From: Echinarachnius parma
Lineage: Eukaryota > Echinodermata > Echinoidea > Clypeasteroida > Echinarachniidae
Assembly (NCBI GenBank): GCA_037951105.1
Contig: JBAMJV010008452.1
Span: forward strand, 1-64,000
Direction: 5' to 3'
DNA: 64,000 nt
Positions 1-12,900 of the stretch are shown here, in pieces. A program made the position numbers and the translations under genes. The first letter of the stretch is position 1. Each line of letters begins with the position of its first letter. The notes beneath the pieces are model-generated. The model saw only the letters and a program-made list of their open reading frames with translations. It did no database searches and was not told where the DNA came from.

Positions 1-845
1 CACGAATGTTTTAGCATTGACATGGCCACATCGTATTATATTCAATAAAGTTGGCAAGGCAACCAAAGGATTAAAATTAGTCAATGAAACGAGAAATTCA
101 TATCCTTGTTTATGCTCCTAGAAACTTCAGTGGCGTATATACCTGGCGTACGTGGTACCATGAGGGGTGAATATGATGTACCTCGCATTATCGTGTAATA
201 ATTTAGGTGCTACCGTTAAAACATGGTGCTTTTCTTGACGTACATGGTGTCAAAAGTGGTATGTGTGTGGGGGCTCCGCCCGTATTATGGATTCGGCGTA
301 GAACTTTGGATGATGTATGTTAGTGTTCATTGGTTATGGATGTTATGAAAATCTGTGTGGTGTATCATCACATGATAAACAGAGGCGGGTTAGGTGCCAG
401 TGGTGATATGTTACCATATAATGTGATTCGTCTCCGTCTAGCCATTATGTAATATGTATTCATGCGGTAGCTCAAACATTTATGAAATATATTTTTATCG
501 TGGTCTCTACATAGGGGAGGGGGCGGACGGGGCACCGCCCCTATTCTGGCTACGCCATGGAACTTTGGATGATATGTATAAGTGCTCGTGGGTTATGGAT
601 GTTGTGACTCAGAGTCATGACGGTTCGATGCATCAACGAGGGTAGCGCATTACCTTTGGTCTTTATTGATCCCCCATTACAAAGATTGCATCTTCGAGAG
701 AGATTGAAATGAAAAGGGGGATTTAGCACTTGCCATGTAAAATCTTATCTTCTATTTTCATTTCTTTCTTCTGTCATTTTCTTTTGTATAAATTCTTACT
801 TTTAATTCTACTCCCTTCTCTGTCAATCTCTAGTTTCTTATATAT
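1..845. repeat. Diverged tandem duplication, period ~260 bp
   Basis: Bases 262-345 recur at 524-605 (shared AACTTTGGATGAT and GGTTATGGATGTT blocks). No coding sequence recognised. Confidence 0.6.
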
Positions 846-1262
846 TTGTTAATTGCCCTTTCCTGTTTTTTATTCTCTTCTCTTCCCCTTCTCTTCTCTT
901 CTCTTCTCTCTCTTCTCTTCTCTTCTCTTCTCTTCTCTTCTCTTCTCTTCTCTTCTCTTCTCTTCTCTTCTCTTCTCTTCTCTTCTCTTCTCTTCTCTTC
1001 TCTTCTCTTCTCTTCTCTTCTTCTCTTCTCTTCTCTTCTCTCTCTCTTCTCTTCTCTCTCTTCTCTTCTCTTCTCTTCTCTTCTCTTCTCTTCTCTTCTC
1101 TCTTCTTCTCTTCTCTTCTCTTCTCTTCTCTTCTCTTCTCTTCTCTTCTCTTCTCTTCTCTTCTCTTCTCTTCTCTTTCTTCTCTTCTCTTCTCTTCTCT
1201 TCTCTTCTCTTCACTTCTCTTCTCTTCTATTCTCTTCTCTTCCCTTCCCTTCTCTCTTCTTC
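846..1262. repeat. (TTCTC)n pentanucleotide microsatellite
   Basis: About 390 bp of almost pure pyrimidine on the plus strand with occasional one- or two-base phase slips. Long open frames on both strands here are artefacts of the repeat. Flanked by a direct repeat (655-715 and 1421-1480). Confidence 0.97.
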
Positions 1263-1480
1263 TCGTCTTTACTTCATGTTTTCTTTCAATTTTCTCTAAC
1301 ATGTATCCCTCTCTATTTCAGTCTTCTCCTTCGATAACGCAAACAATGATGCGATGCAATAGATTGAAGACTGTATCAAGCGTGATGTGGATCATGGAAG
1401 CAAGATAAACCAGACCTTAACTTGAATCTTTATTGATTCCATAATACAAAGATTGACTCTTTAAGAGAGAATTTTAAAGA

Positions 1481-3060
1481 ACATGATACTGATCTCTCAG
1501 CAGCCGTTCGTCTTCTTTTGATATCCTTCCTTTACCTTCTATCTCAGTTGCATTCTATATCACTCCCTCCGTCTAAGTATACAATACCCTTCTTATAAAA
1601 AAAAAATAGACATAATTTCTCTTCTCTGCCTTTGATTCGAATTATTGATCATGATCATCTATCCATCATTGCAATGTCCACATCTTCACACCATTTTGTT
1701 ATCACGCACATATAATTGATTGTTGTCTTTATCCCGTATAGTACCACACTTCGTATACTTTCGTCTCTCCGGAATACATAAGACATGCTTCTGACGATTT
1801 TGTTTTCCATTTCCGTTTCGTTTCTACCCCGAACAGGACCCGGTCAGTGTCCCACCTGCGATAGTGATCCCTTCTTCATTATTGTTTTAAATATTATCTA
1901 TTTTTAAATTTTTTACTCCGCCTGTACGTGATATATTTTGCTTAATGCATTTATGTGTGTATTTTGTTTCATCTTGCGTGTGTATTGTGTTTATGGGATA
2001 GGCCTTCATATAAGGAATCCTTCATTTCTGCCCAGCCCAAACGCTCTGTCATAAACATTGTAATTGTATCACTATTTTGTTGTTTTATCTCATTTTGGAT
2101 TAATTGTGTATGTTTTTAAATTATATATATAAAGAGTGTTCAATAAAAATTGAATTGAATATAATGGTATAAGATGAACAATCTTCACTTCTATTCTGTC
2201 CCCCTGTTATCATATTTTGCCTATTCTAAAGGTTTATCTTGTCATTCGCATAGTTATACCATGTTCATTCCACATTGTATTAATATTATTCATATTTTGC
2301 CAACCCCAATCGAACTGAGAAGTACCTCTGCAAGCATTCAACATTTAAAGGAGATAAATCATTCGCTTTCTCTCCATTATTGGCTATATGTCGACCACAT
2401 AAATGATTTTGACAGTTAGTTTTCGAGCCCCCGTTTACAGACTAATTTATGTAATTCATGTTTCTATAATTGTCTCGCTTACCATGGCCATGTATGATGT
2501 TACTTTATTACGCCCCTTTTTTCTCGACTAAAACCAGTAGAACCAAGGACCAGACCAGTGTCCCTTCAGCAATAATGAACCCTCCTTTACTATCTCTATT
2601 CTATGTTTTTGGTTATAATGAGAACAATCTTCACTTCTATTTAAACAAGAGGTGCAAAAGATCCAGCTCCGGTAGAAGGGGACTGATGATGTTTAGCTGC
2701 ACGTAGATTGATGTAGATTGTTTTTAACTGGCACTGTATAATATACACAACACCGGACCAGCCACAAGTACGAAAATACGCCAGATGGTGGACTGTATTT
2801 ACCTGAAGAAGACTCCCAGGCCTATTTACATCTTGTAACATTATATAGGTTCACCATGTCCTTCGCATAATCTATATTTACCATGTTCATTCTGAATTAT
2901 ATAAATTATCCCTATTTTGTCAACCCTAATCGAACTGAGTAGGTCCCCTTCAGGCATTCAGCACTTGAAGGAGATCCATCATTATATTTCTCTCCATTTT
3001 TGTGTGTTGCTTTACAGTTTGCTTTCGACACCTTATTTAAATCCTATGTTATGTTATTCA
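1481..3060. repeat. Decayed duplicated segments, no gene
   Basis: 2260-2390 recurs at 2878-3000 (AATCGAACTGAG, TTACCATGTTCATTC), and 1840-1890 at 2545-2590 (CAGTGTCCC...CCT/CTTC). Otherwise low-complexity AT-rich DNA with no recognisable ORF. Confidence 0.5.
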
Positions 3061-4194
3061 TGAACCGATAAGTGCCCCATTGGGGTCGAGTGGTTGTATA
3101 GACAATTCCCTTACATTCTTATAATGTCAAAACCTGTGTATAGTGACCACTTATGGGTAACAGGAAAAGTGAACACTGTACGTAGACAGGTGACCTCTAA
3201 AGAAAGGTTCATTTACACTGCTATCCTCTGCAAGCTCCAGGTTGTCACTATACATAATTATAGGCAGGTTGGTTGTTATAGACAGGTAGCTTTTAAGTCA
3301 TGTTTCACTGTAGAAAATGGTCTTTGAGTTTTTCGACTTGTTACCGTGGGTATTATTGTCTTAATATTTAATCTTTAAGCTTGTATAGCTTTCGTGTCCT
3401 TTAATCTTCTTAGCTTCACAATCATGAACATTTCTGCGTACTGCAGGATGGATGTTTTCGTTGTATTCCATCCCTATTTCATCGACCGTGAACATGAACC
3501 GAGTGAGATAGAGTGCCCCCTTCAGAAGAGGTCCCCCTCGGGAATCGATCCGAGCGAAGGCGCGATTCACGGCTCAATTCATAACATATTGATCGCCCCA
3601 TGTGCAAGACAATGGTAATGAATTCCCCCATGTGAGCACAGTCCATCATGTGGGCGCGGAATAACAAATGGCGTAGCCAGATTCACGGTTGAAAAGGGGG
3701 CGCCATGATGATGGATGATAATTCCAATCAAAACCATATTGATTATATACGGTTTGCAAATCAATGGGGAATTTCATCTTATACGGGTGCAAACTTGGGC
3801 GTACAGACATTTTCGATTGCCCGAATGACATTTTCCTATATGTTTTTTATTAAACTAAAATAATAAAATGAAGAAAAAAAAAGATAGCGGAGACTGTCCC
3901 CGAAATTATCTGACTATGTCCCCCAAATAATGTAATGATTTTGCCTGAATATAAGTTGTTATTTTGCCAAAATTGTTAAATTATCGGATAATGATAGGTG
4001 GGTTGAAAATATGGAGAAGATATAGATGGTCAAGAAATGCCACCCAACTCACAATATATTTATGTTTTCACAACGTTCATCATATTTGCGCACACACAGA
4101 CTTGATAAATTCTTCTTCATATATCCTATTCATCAATATTTAAAAGAGCAAGTGGGATTGAGAAAATATAGATAGAGGTATATTTATTTTTGTT
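3061..4194. other. Intergenic DNA, nothing recognised
   Basis: Short open frames only; none resembles a known protein and coding and non-coding stretches look alike. Confidence 0.4.
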
Positions 4195-4280
4195 GTAGAT
4201 TGGAGAGGTTGTACAGCGCATTGAACAGTTATTAACTTGAAATGCGCTTTATAAGTGTCAATTATTATTATTATTATTAG
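4195..4280 (+). mobile_element. Retroposon 3' tail with (ATT)n
   Basis: GCGCTTTATAAGTGTC followed by (ATT)5 is the typical 3' end of CR1/L2-like non-LTR elements and SINEs that use them. No upstream coding part is present. Confidence 0.5.
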
Positions 4281-4868
4281 AGGTATAGGTTTAGGTGCAG
4301 GGAAAAGAAGGAAGGAAGAGCTGGGTAGGAGGGAGAGATAGTAAGGGGGTTTGGTGGAGAGCAGGGCGGGGTGAAAGAAAGAGGTATAGAGTTATCGTGA
4401 GGGGATGAGAGGGGGTAGAAAGAGGGGACATTGGGCAGGGGAATATGTAAGGTGTTTGGGGGAAAGGGGGAAGGAAAATTGAGAGGGGAGAGAAGGAGGG
4501 GGATGGGACTGGGACTGGAGATTCCCTTAAATTCTAGTGGGTGGGGGCCCTACCCGGAGGACTAGCCATGGCCATGCTAGCCGGGTCCAGCTCGAGGTCG
4601 ATGAACATTGATGAAACGCAGATGTTGTTTCAATGGGCAAACATACTTCAATCGAGTAATCATTCATCGTAGATATAGGCATAATATATTATGAACATGA
4701 TGTAAGCAGACAACGAACAACATGACAAGTCACGTGGATACATTATCGCGAGATCGGAGAATGGGAGTTAGGATGAACATATAGATGAGACTTGAGAGAA
4801 CAGTGGCTCAACATATATGGGCAGTACGTGCGTATTGTAGATATAGTGCGAAGCAGCGGCAAAGCTGT

Positions 4869-5145
4869 GGGGGGGGGGGGGGGGGGCACGTACCCCCCCC
4901 CCCCCCCCCCCCCCCCACCCCACCCCCAACGCAATACAACACAAATACATTGGGGAATCCATTTAACTTAAGAATCACGAAATTCATATAGTGTGCCCCC
5001 CAACAATTTGCCAAAATGAATACAGAAAATAGGGGGAATCGTTTTAAGAATAAAGAAATACATAGAGTGTGCCTTAAATAACGTCCCCCCCCCCCCCCCC
5101 CCCACCCCACCCCAATCAGTCTAACCACACTACGCCACTGGTGTG
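4869..5145. repeat. Long G and C homopolymers at an element end
   Basis: G-run at about 4869-4887, C-runs at 4893-4916 and 5087-5103, then AATCAGTCTAACCACACTAC GCCACTG-type end seen again near 11470, 11600 and 40300. Probably the end of a dispersed element; Gly/Pro-rich ORFs here are artefacts. Confidence 0.5.
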
Positions 5146-5349
5146 AAGATACTGCGAAAACGAGAGGAGAGGGAGCGATATACATGATATAAGGCGCATG
5201 GGGACGTCCCTTTGAAGGTCAAAGACGCACGAAGGCCACTGAAGAGACACTAAACAGATTACAGATTAATTTCGGAGGCCGACAAATCGGGATGCTTATA
5301 AATAAATTCATGAATTATAGCCTACATCGGATCCAAAATAGAACTGCGG

Positions 5350-5580
5350 AGGTGTTGTCGGTTGTGGCACGATCGGATAGACGTTTGACTGCAAAGCACG
5401 GGAGCCGAGTTCGAAACCTATCGATGTACAGCACTTGTGTCCTTCAGCATTGAAGGCACTTTATCCACATTGCTGCTCCCCACCTATAGGTGCGTACTTG
5501 GAATGAATGAGGTAGCAATGTAGCACCTGCTGGATTGCTCCCCGGGGAGTGTAGAGAGTGCACATTAAGTGCTAGATTAA
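5350..5580 (+). mobile_element. tRNA-derived SINE
   Basis: A-box-like TGGCACGATCGG at 5365-5376 and B-box-like AGTTCGAAACC at 5408-5418, 32 bp apart, followed by a non-tRNA body containing GGCACTTTATCCACATTGCT. This is the arrangement of an internal pol III promoter. Not a functional tRNA: no cloverleaf closing stem seen. Confidence 0.65.
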
Positions 5581-6274
5581 TTGCGGGGGTTTATCCAATG
5601 GCCAAGAATAACACTTAATGGCTGTCATGCATGTAGGATTCTTCACCGCGGTCCGCCTTTTGTAACTAGTTTTTTTGTGTGTGTGCGCACTATAATACAT
5701 AACACTGAACCAGTGTGTATTTCGCACCGTGTGCTAGGAGTTTGCATGATGGCACCACGCTCTGACTTACGAATCCGAACCGTTCCTTGGAAACAATGGA
5801 GAGAAGAAATGTGAATGCCAGCAGAGGCAAACAGGCCAGGGTGTTTCACAAAGATTCTAAGTTGAACTTAAATTCTATAAGTTAAGTGTGTGGTCTTGTC
5901 GTGCAAAACATTTATAAGCACAAAGCAAATATTTGAGACTTCTAAGAAATTTTACGTCGAGAACATGGGTTAGTCTCCGTGATAATAGAAAATGTTGATG
6001 ATTAGTAATCAAATTGTATGCGGTGTTTAAAAATAATTTCATACACCATTCATGTTTACATAATTAAAGCAATAACTAACAGCTTTCCATAATTGTTAAG
6101 TCCAACTTATCAACTTAAATTCGTTGTGAATTCGTCGGAACATGCGGAACATTATGATAATCGGAAGCGATAAAGATAGAGCGCATGTTTATTTGATATT
6201 GACTCATGTTCAAGGTCTATGCTTGAAATTGAGACGTTCTGCGCAATAAAGCGAAAACTACATTCAATATTGAT

Positions 6275-6898
6275 TTAAAGGGACAATCCCTCTTTTGCAA
6301 GCCAAATTTTAAGAGTTGCGAGGTTAGTGTCTTATCTGAAAGAAAATGTCATTTAACAGCATGCCTGAAAAAATTAGGGCTTGAAATCTCTTTTTCGTGG
6401 AGTTATAGACCTAAAACTAATAAACCGTTGGACGACGGTGTATTGTGCATTATATGTATATTCACCCAGTGAGGAAGTTCGTACACAAATTCCACGAAGT
6501 ACCACAACGCTATGCGTGACCCCTCCGTGACCCGCGCTAGCTACGTGACCCACGCACATATAAGAAAAGCATGACCGCACACTAGGCAAAATAACCAACT
6601 ACATGTAATTACATATTCTTCATTTTTGAGATTTTTTCCCGTGACATACCTTTACAAATGTCGGCTTCACAATACCTGTACAAGAATAAGTACAATATAG
6701 TTGTAATATTATGCTAAATCAGTTAAACTCTTTGATTTACCAATATATAGTCGGATGGAGGGACGCATTTGTTTTTCATTCGTAGAATCTAAATTATAGG
6801 GCTGTTCGATGTGATTTTGTTTGTGTGTGTTTCATTCATCCCCATCCTTCAACTGGAAACTGTTCAGACGTTTTGTAAAAGAGGGACTGTCCCTTTAA
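6275..6898. mobile_element. TTAA-flanked miniature element, family 1
   Basis: TTAA on both sides (6275-6278, 6895-6898) with inverted termini AAGGGACA(A/G)TCCCTCTTTT of about 26 bp. No ORF. TTAA target sites are typical of Kolobok and piggyBac superfamilies; the AAGGG start favours Kolobok. Confidence 0.8.
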
Positions 6899-7019
6899 GG
6901 TGCGTAAAAGTATCGAGAGGTCCAATAAACAAATCAGATTGGAATAGACAGTGTGAATATTATAGAAATGGATTTTTTTTAAAGGAAGATGAGAACATGA
7001 AAAAAACAATATATTATGT

Positions 7020-8600
7020 CTTATGATGGATAAATGGAAAACAAAATACGCGATTTATTAAATTGAAAAACTGGCCTGTATGTGTAATAATACTCAATAT
7101 TGAATGAGGTCTATAGACACAGAATGCCAAATTTAGTTCAGTTCTGTTTAGTGAGGGAAAACAACACAAGATGTCGAACATAATTTATGTCATTATTAAC
7201 AGCATGGACGCCGTATACCGTAGTTCCCATCGATATTAAAGGGATCTAGTAACTTTGTTGGCATGTGCAAAAAGTGATGAATGGTTGATACAATGTATAT
7301 TGCTGTTATCTGATATGTCTACTGGGTGTTGTGTGAACATTTCAAGTTAAATGGATGTTATATGGCCGAGTGATGATCAAAAATGCACAGTGATATTCAC
7401 TAACTCATTGCACTCACTTTGTACACGGTTTTCGTGGTCCAGTTGATAATTTAACATCTGAACACTTCAATCTCAAATATCTTTGTAACGAAAGGGAAAT
7501 TTGAAAAACCGAAACTTGTCCTATGCTTTTATTGTTAATACGAATACAACCAGGTATGAGAATACTAGTTTTCCGATTGGATTTTGAGGATTTGGACAAT
7601 GTTACTAAGTCCCTTTAATAGTGGGGATCATAGATGGCCAACAGACAAGAAGAGGGAAACATGAAATAACGAGATGAGCTTCAGAATCAGCGCTAAAATG
7701 CTATGATGGGTAAATGGACAAGGTCAAATAAATTTGAATGTCCTCACAATACGGGAAACAACTTTAACTATTGAACTTGTAATGATGATCGTACGATTAA
7801 TCGTGAATCTTTATGTTACGGGGGGCCTGTTGTTTAAAATAATATAGATACATGGAGATAAGTGGAGACACGGAATGTTCTTTTGAAGGGAACACAAAAT
7901 AAAATATTTAAACTGTAATGATGGGCTAAAGATAATGTTGGTATGATGGCTAAATGGGCAACAACTTACAGTTAACACTGAATGTGATTATTAGCAAGAT
8001 GTTCAAGGTCTAAGACACGGAATGTTCTGCTCAGTGAGGGAAAACAACATCAAATGTTGAACTTGAAATGATGAGATCATATTTTTAAAGAATATGGATA
8101 AATGGAGAAAGATGCAGAAGAAAGAACAATATTGTCAACCTAATGATAGCGGGCAAATATAAAATAACGTGATGCATTGGAGACTAAATATAGCAATTGA
8201 TACAATAAGTGAAATGGACAAAACAGTTAGCATGGAATGTGATATAAGCTTGATGTTCCAAGGTCAAATAAACGGGCAAAACAGTATGCAATATTGAACA
8301 TGGATAATGATGAGATGTGTAAAAAAAAAAAAAAAACAAAGAAGAAGAATATTCAATATTGTAGGATCCATTATTACAGCAAAGTTGATGAGGATCGTTC
8401 AAGAATTCAAAGATAAACACACTCAAATGAGACGAGTTATTACAAAGATAATGCTGCTACGATGGGTAATTTGGGTATCGACATTCAATATGGAATGAGG
8501 CAATATGCTAGATGTTTCAGGTCAAAGACAAGAATGTTCTGCTCAGTAAATAATAATTTATTGAACATAGGAATTGCGAAGATGGCGTAACAATATCTGC
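7020..8600. repeat. Decayed tandem repeats around family 2 element
   Basis: Blocks such as GATGGxTAAATGG, CACGGAATGTTCTG and CAGTGAGGGAAAACAACA recur near 7030-7165, 7700-7900, 7925-8060 and 8450-8580. No coding potential. Confidence 0.55.
7236..7618. mobile_element. TTAA-flanked miniature element, family 2
   Basis: TTAA at 7236-7239 and 7615-7618; inverted termini AAAGGGAYYTAGTAAC followed by (A/T)TTGT. Truncated relatives lie at 15085-15279 and 63728-63927. Confidence 0.8.
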
Positions 8601-8985
8601 AGGTCAAATAATCAGAGAGAAAGCGTGTAGAGATAAAGAGGGTCGAGAAATAAAGAAAACAAAACGAACCTGATGAAACATGCAGGATGAGAGAGAGCTA
8701 GAAATGTTGATTACGTAATGCGCACTGTCATGACTTTGCGGATAGGTCAATGGAAAAAATAAGTTTTCATTGATCGAAATATTTGTATTGAATTGTTGTG
8801 AGCTACATGAATGTAAGTTTGGGCATAAACAGAATAATTGATGACGATCCAGTACCTGGAAGGAGCTACAACGGTGATATAAAATCGAGTATTAAAAATG
8901 AATGATAAATGGAAAGACAGAGAAAGAAAGAGAGATGGTGAGGAAGAATAGGGAAGGGGTTAGGGATCGGAGAGGCGGGGGAAAA

Positions 8986-9160
8986 ATATGAAGAGCAAAA
9001 GGCGCTAACTCTACTTTTTAAACTTTGGAGAAAAGCCGTTTTCTTTGCCAAACATTGTACATATGGGAATATGAAAAAGGTATACTGAACGCAATGATAT
9101 CGTTAGCTCAACTTGTATGGAAAGTGGATTTAGCGCCTTTTTAAACTAAGCTCTTCATAT
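8986..9160. mobile_element. Small inverted-repeat element, GGCGCTAA family, copy 1
   Basis: Ends ATATGAAGAGC and GCTCTTCATAT are perfect inverted repeats, with internal AAAGGCGCTAA / TTAGCGCCTTT. A second copy is at 22431-22674. Confidence 0.7.
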
Positions 9161-9639
9161 TAAAGGGGGAAATAGAAAGAGGGGACGAGAGGGTTGGGAT
9201 AGAGAAGGGGAAAATGAGAAGGGAGGGACGGGGGCTCGACTTTCTGATGAGAGACACCGCGCAGGCTCATATGCATCATTCGAGGTCGACAAACGGAGAT
9301 GCTGAGTTATTAAAAAAGGGAGGGAAAGCGTCATTCAACGCTCTCTATGACGCAGGCTTGGCGAAATATACACTGAGAAGAAAGATTGCAATCTACAGTA
9401 ATCATGAGGGGAGGAGGTTGGAAGATCAAAAGACTACTAGAGGGTCGAAAATCGAAGAGGGAACTATTCGATTGCGAGAGGAGGAGAAGGGGATGTGACC
9501 AAGCATGTCAGAGAGAGGGTTGGAAGATCAAAAGAATATAGTCGTACTATAGAGGGTCGAAAAGATCGAGAGGGAAAGGCAGAATAGGAGAATGTGACCA
9601 AGCATGTCGGGGAGAGGGAAGGGAAACCGATCGAATCAT

Positions 9640-9905
9640 AGGCGTATAGACGTGGGGGGGGGGGGGGGGGGGGGCTTGGAGGGGGGAGCTGCAGCTTCCC
9701 TAGGAGTTTTAGAAATTGCCATATTCGGGCAAAAATCACCTCAAACTCGACTCGGGCAAACCCCGTCATATTTGGGCAAACGGTCATATGCGGGCAAACC
9801 ATTCTGGCAAAGTCATGTCATTTTAGGGCAATAAATTATGACGTCTTTATTTCGGGCAAAACCGTCTCACAACTGGGCCAAAATGGTGTTATTTTCGGAC
9901 TAAAC
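9640..9905 (+). mobile_element. GGGCAAA-repeat element arm, direct
   Basis: CATAGGCGTATAGACG, a G-run at 9654-9674, then GGAGTTTTAGAAATTGCCATA and about seven TTCGGGCAAA-like units. The same series appears inverted at 12440-12690. Confidence 0.6.
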
Positions 9906-10351
9906 TATACAAAAAAAAAACAAAAAAAAATCATTTCAGAATTTCAGGCATCAAAGAGACGTGAGGACCTGATTCGGGCAAAAGACTTCAGCCCCCTGAG
10001 TGAGAAAATGTGCCCGTGCGTCCATGGATAGAATTTGAATGATTCATGTGCAATACCGGGAAAAGACATTAACTTTCAGAATTGACATCATGGGATGTGC
10101 CGGAAATGTTGAAATATTCAATAGTTATGATACAGTATTGGAATTGTGGATATCTTATACAATATAGAGACAGGTGGTCGGGATATTGAAATGTTAAACT
10201 TAGAACATGTAGAAACAACACAAGATAAGAACAAATGTATATTTACAAACGGTCGTTATTTCACGAGTGGTTTATTTCATTATGTGTAACCTCCCACGGT
10301 CTCGCCATAATATGGTGAACACTGAAAAGTTACAAATAGCTTGTAATACTA

Positions 10352-10919
10352 TTAAAAAGATAGTTGAGTTTTGGTAGGGAGGGCGCTACACAAAATCATT
10401 TTTTTGTGAGATAATGAAAAACTGAGTGTCAAATTCGAAAGAGCATACAATTTTAATGACAGAATAAACTTTATTTGATAAAAATTGGTTCAGAAATGGC
10501 TGAAATATCCATAAACATAGCCATTTGTAATAATTGTGGGGCCCCACAATTATTCAACAATTTTGAACCAGCCGTGAATTTTTTTTTTAAATGCTTCCTC
10601 TTTTCAAAAATGTACAAAATTGTTTTTTAGATAGCTGTTGATTATCTCTCTATCTAATCATTATTTCAACAAAACATCACATGCACAATATTTTATTTAA
10701 AATGGTTGAAACCGATAGAGCGCCATCTAGAGTTTCAACGGCTCTTTTTTTAAAAATGATAACAGGCTTTTTACTTAATCATTTGTAATGTTTTATTCAT
10801 TTCGAGCATAGTGGAGTTATATATATTAGTTGTAATGTAATGGTGCAGGTTTTGCTTACTAACATTCAGTTTTACCAAAACTGTATACTCTCTTTACCAG
10901 AACTCAACTATTCCTTTAA
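10352..10919 (-). mobile_element. TTAA element, GTTGAGTTTTGG family, copy A
   Basis: TTAA at 10352-10355 and 10916-10919. Inverted ends resemble TAGTTGAGTTYTGGTA. Contains AGGGCGCTAC near one end and a perfect 26-nt central palindrome at 10529-10554. Opposite orientation to copies B-D. Confidence 0.85.
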
Positions 10920-11310
10920 GTTTTCATATCTCACACATATCCTGTAATTATACATCTTTCAATAGGGTTTATGTTCAGGTGAAAATTCCTACATGGTAGA
11001 TTATAGATTTGCTTTTGAAAGGACATTATGTGGTTAGATGCAATGTCAGTTCATACGCGTTTATATAGGCCTGTATTTTATAAATACTGCGTAATATAAT
11101 TAATATGGAATTGATGTCATACTGTCATCATAATCACCTCAAAACAATATTGTTTGTGTCGCTAAACGTTGTTACGGGCACAGAGAGGACATTACATGTA
11201 TGTGGTTAGATATGGTGTCACTTCATAAGTGTATATAATTATGACTCCGAGTCGTCAGAAAGCGCTGAAACAGTGACAAAGCTATATGCAGGGGGCACAG
11301 GGGCACGACC

Positions 11311-12070
11311 CACCCCCCCCCCCCCCCCCCACAAAAAAAACAACAAAACAAACAAACAAACAAACAAACAAAACAAACAAACATTAGAGATAAACAGTCG
11401 TACAATATAAAGAAAAGCATCGAGTGTGCTTCCCAATATTTGTACCGTGCCCCAACCCGGCCCCAAAATAATCCAGTCGGACTACGCTATCATTACTGAT
11501 TAGAAAAGAGATTAAAATCAAGAACCATGAACATTAAGAAAAAACATTAAGTGCCCCCCAAATATTTCAAGTGCCCCACCCTAAAAAAAACAAAATCCAG
11601 TCGAACTGCGCTTCACTACTCATTACAGAAAGGAGATTGAAATCAGGATAATATGTACATAACATAAATATACATGAAGGCTACTCCTATGATTATACGA
11701 CTTGTGGTGATTCGTGCGGTTATAAGATGCATACGATGTAGCTTCCATCGTAAACAAGGTCGAGTGCGATGGCAGAATCGGATTCAGGGTCGTAGCACAT
11801 TTTCCCGAAGGTCGTCGATCCCGGGCCCCGAAGATAGCATGCCTGCAAGACTGAACTAGCATGCAATGGCGTAGTAGCTACCGGGACGGGGGACGTTTCC
11901 CCAACTGTTGACCTACCCCCCCAAAAAAAAAACCCAAAACAAACAAGCAAACAAACAAACCAAACCAAACAAACAACAACAATAAGCAGACAGGGGTTTT
12001 AAAAAAAGGGGGAAAAAAGGGGGGACAAGGGAGAAATAATAAAAAGAACAATAGGTACAAAAAAGAAAGA
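11311..12070. repeat. C-run / (CAAA)n element pieces
   Basis: C-run at 11311-11331 with (AAAC)n to 11385, a second CAAA-rich tract at 11930-11985, and AATCCAGTCG(G/A)ACT(A/G)CGC ends at 11470 and 11598. Probably two fragments of the family seen at 5.1 and 40.3 kb. Confidence 0.5.
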
Positions 12071-12439
12071 AATAATAATTTAAAAAACCTAGCATTGTGT
12101 CCCACAATTATTTTTCTAGGAACCCCTCCGCCCTCAAGGCTCAAGTGCATTTGACCAGAGAAACGCCCAATGACATGCTTTCATACAAAGTTGTACTATT
12201 TTGTTCATAATTGTTTTAACATTCGCATTACCAGGTCCATAGTTCAAATACAATACAAATACCGATAGTGTACCTCCGAGATTAATAGTTTCATAATTTA
12301 AATTTAGTCCTCCCGACGTTTTTAAATAAATTTTAAAATGTACCCCCAAAAGTTGTACACGCACCATGGGCGAAGGAGAACATTTCCTCAGTGGGGCCCG
12401 AATAACTTTCCTTCCCGACTTTTCACCTGACAAGCAAAC

Positions 12440-12690
12440 AAAAAAGAAGAATAAAGGGACTTGCCATTTTGATGGCTTTGTCCAAAAACCTCGACTTTGC
12501 CCGAATATGAGATGGTTTTTGCCAATAAATAAGATGACTTTGCCCGAATGTTACATAAGTTTGCCCCAAAATGTCATGCTTTTCACCAAATTTCAGGTGC
12601 TGTTTTGCCTGAATATGGCCGTTTTCAAAACTCCGGGGGGGGGGGGGGGGGCTCCAGCCCCCAGCCCCCCGCCTCCTACGCCTATAACAC
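12440..12690 (-). mobile_element. GGGCAAA-repeat element arm, inverted
   Basis: Reverse complement of the arm at 9640-9905, ending in a C/G run and CCTCCTACGCCTAT. They could be the two ends of one ~3-kb element or two independent insertions. Confidence 0.6.
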
Positions 12691-12900
12691 GCACAATTTA
12701 TGCAAATAACAATTATCCCACACCACCACTCAATCTTTCTCCTTTCCAAAGAATTATTTAATTTTTGTATTTATTACCACCCCTGGGGGGTGTTAAAAAA
12801 AAAAAAGAGTCATATTTAGCGAGTAGCTCTTAGCGCAAATATAACTAAGTTCAACTTACCCTAATAGCGACTTGCACAGACTTTGGGTGTTACGCATGAC

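Noticed and set aside
838..1337. Open frames of 114-163 codons on both strands, Arg/Glu-rich or Ser/Leu-rich
   Set aside because: They are pure translations of the (TTCTC)n microsatellite in several frames.
4743..5185. Gly/Pro-rich open frames
   Set aside because: Produced by long G and C homopolymers; no domain and frames overlap on both strands.
5365..5418. A functional tRNA gene
   Set aside because: A- and B-box-like motifs are present but no acceptor or anticodon stems pair; it is a SINE head.
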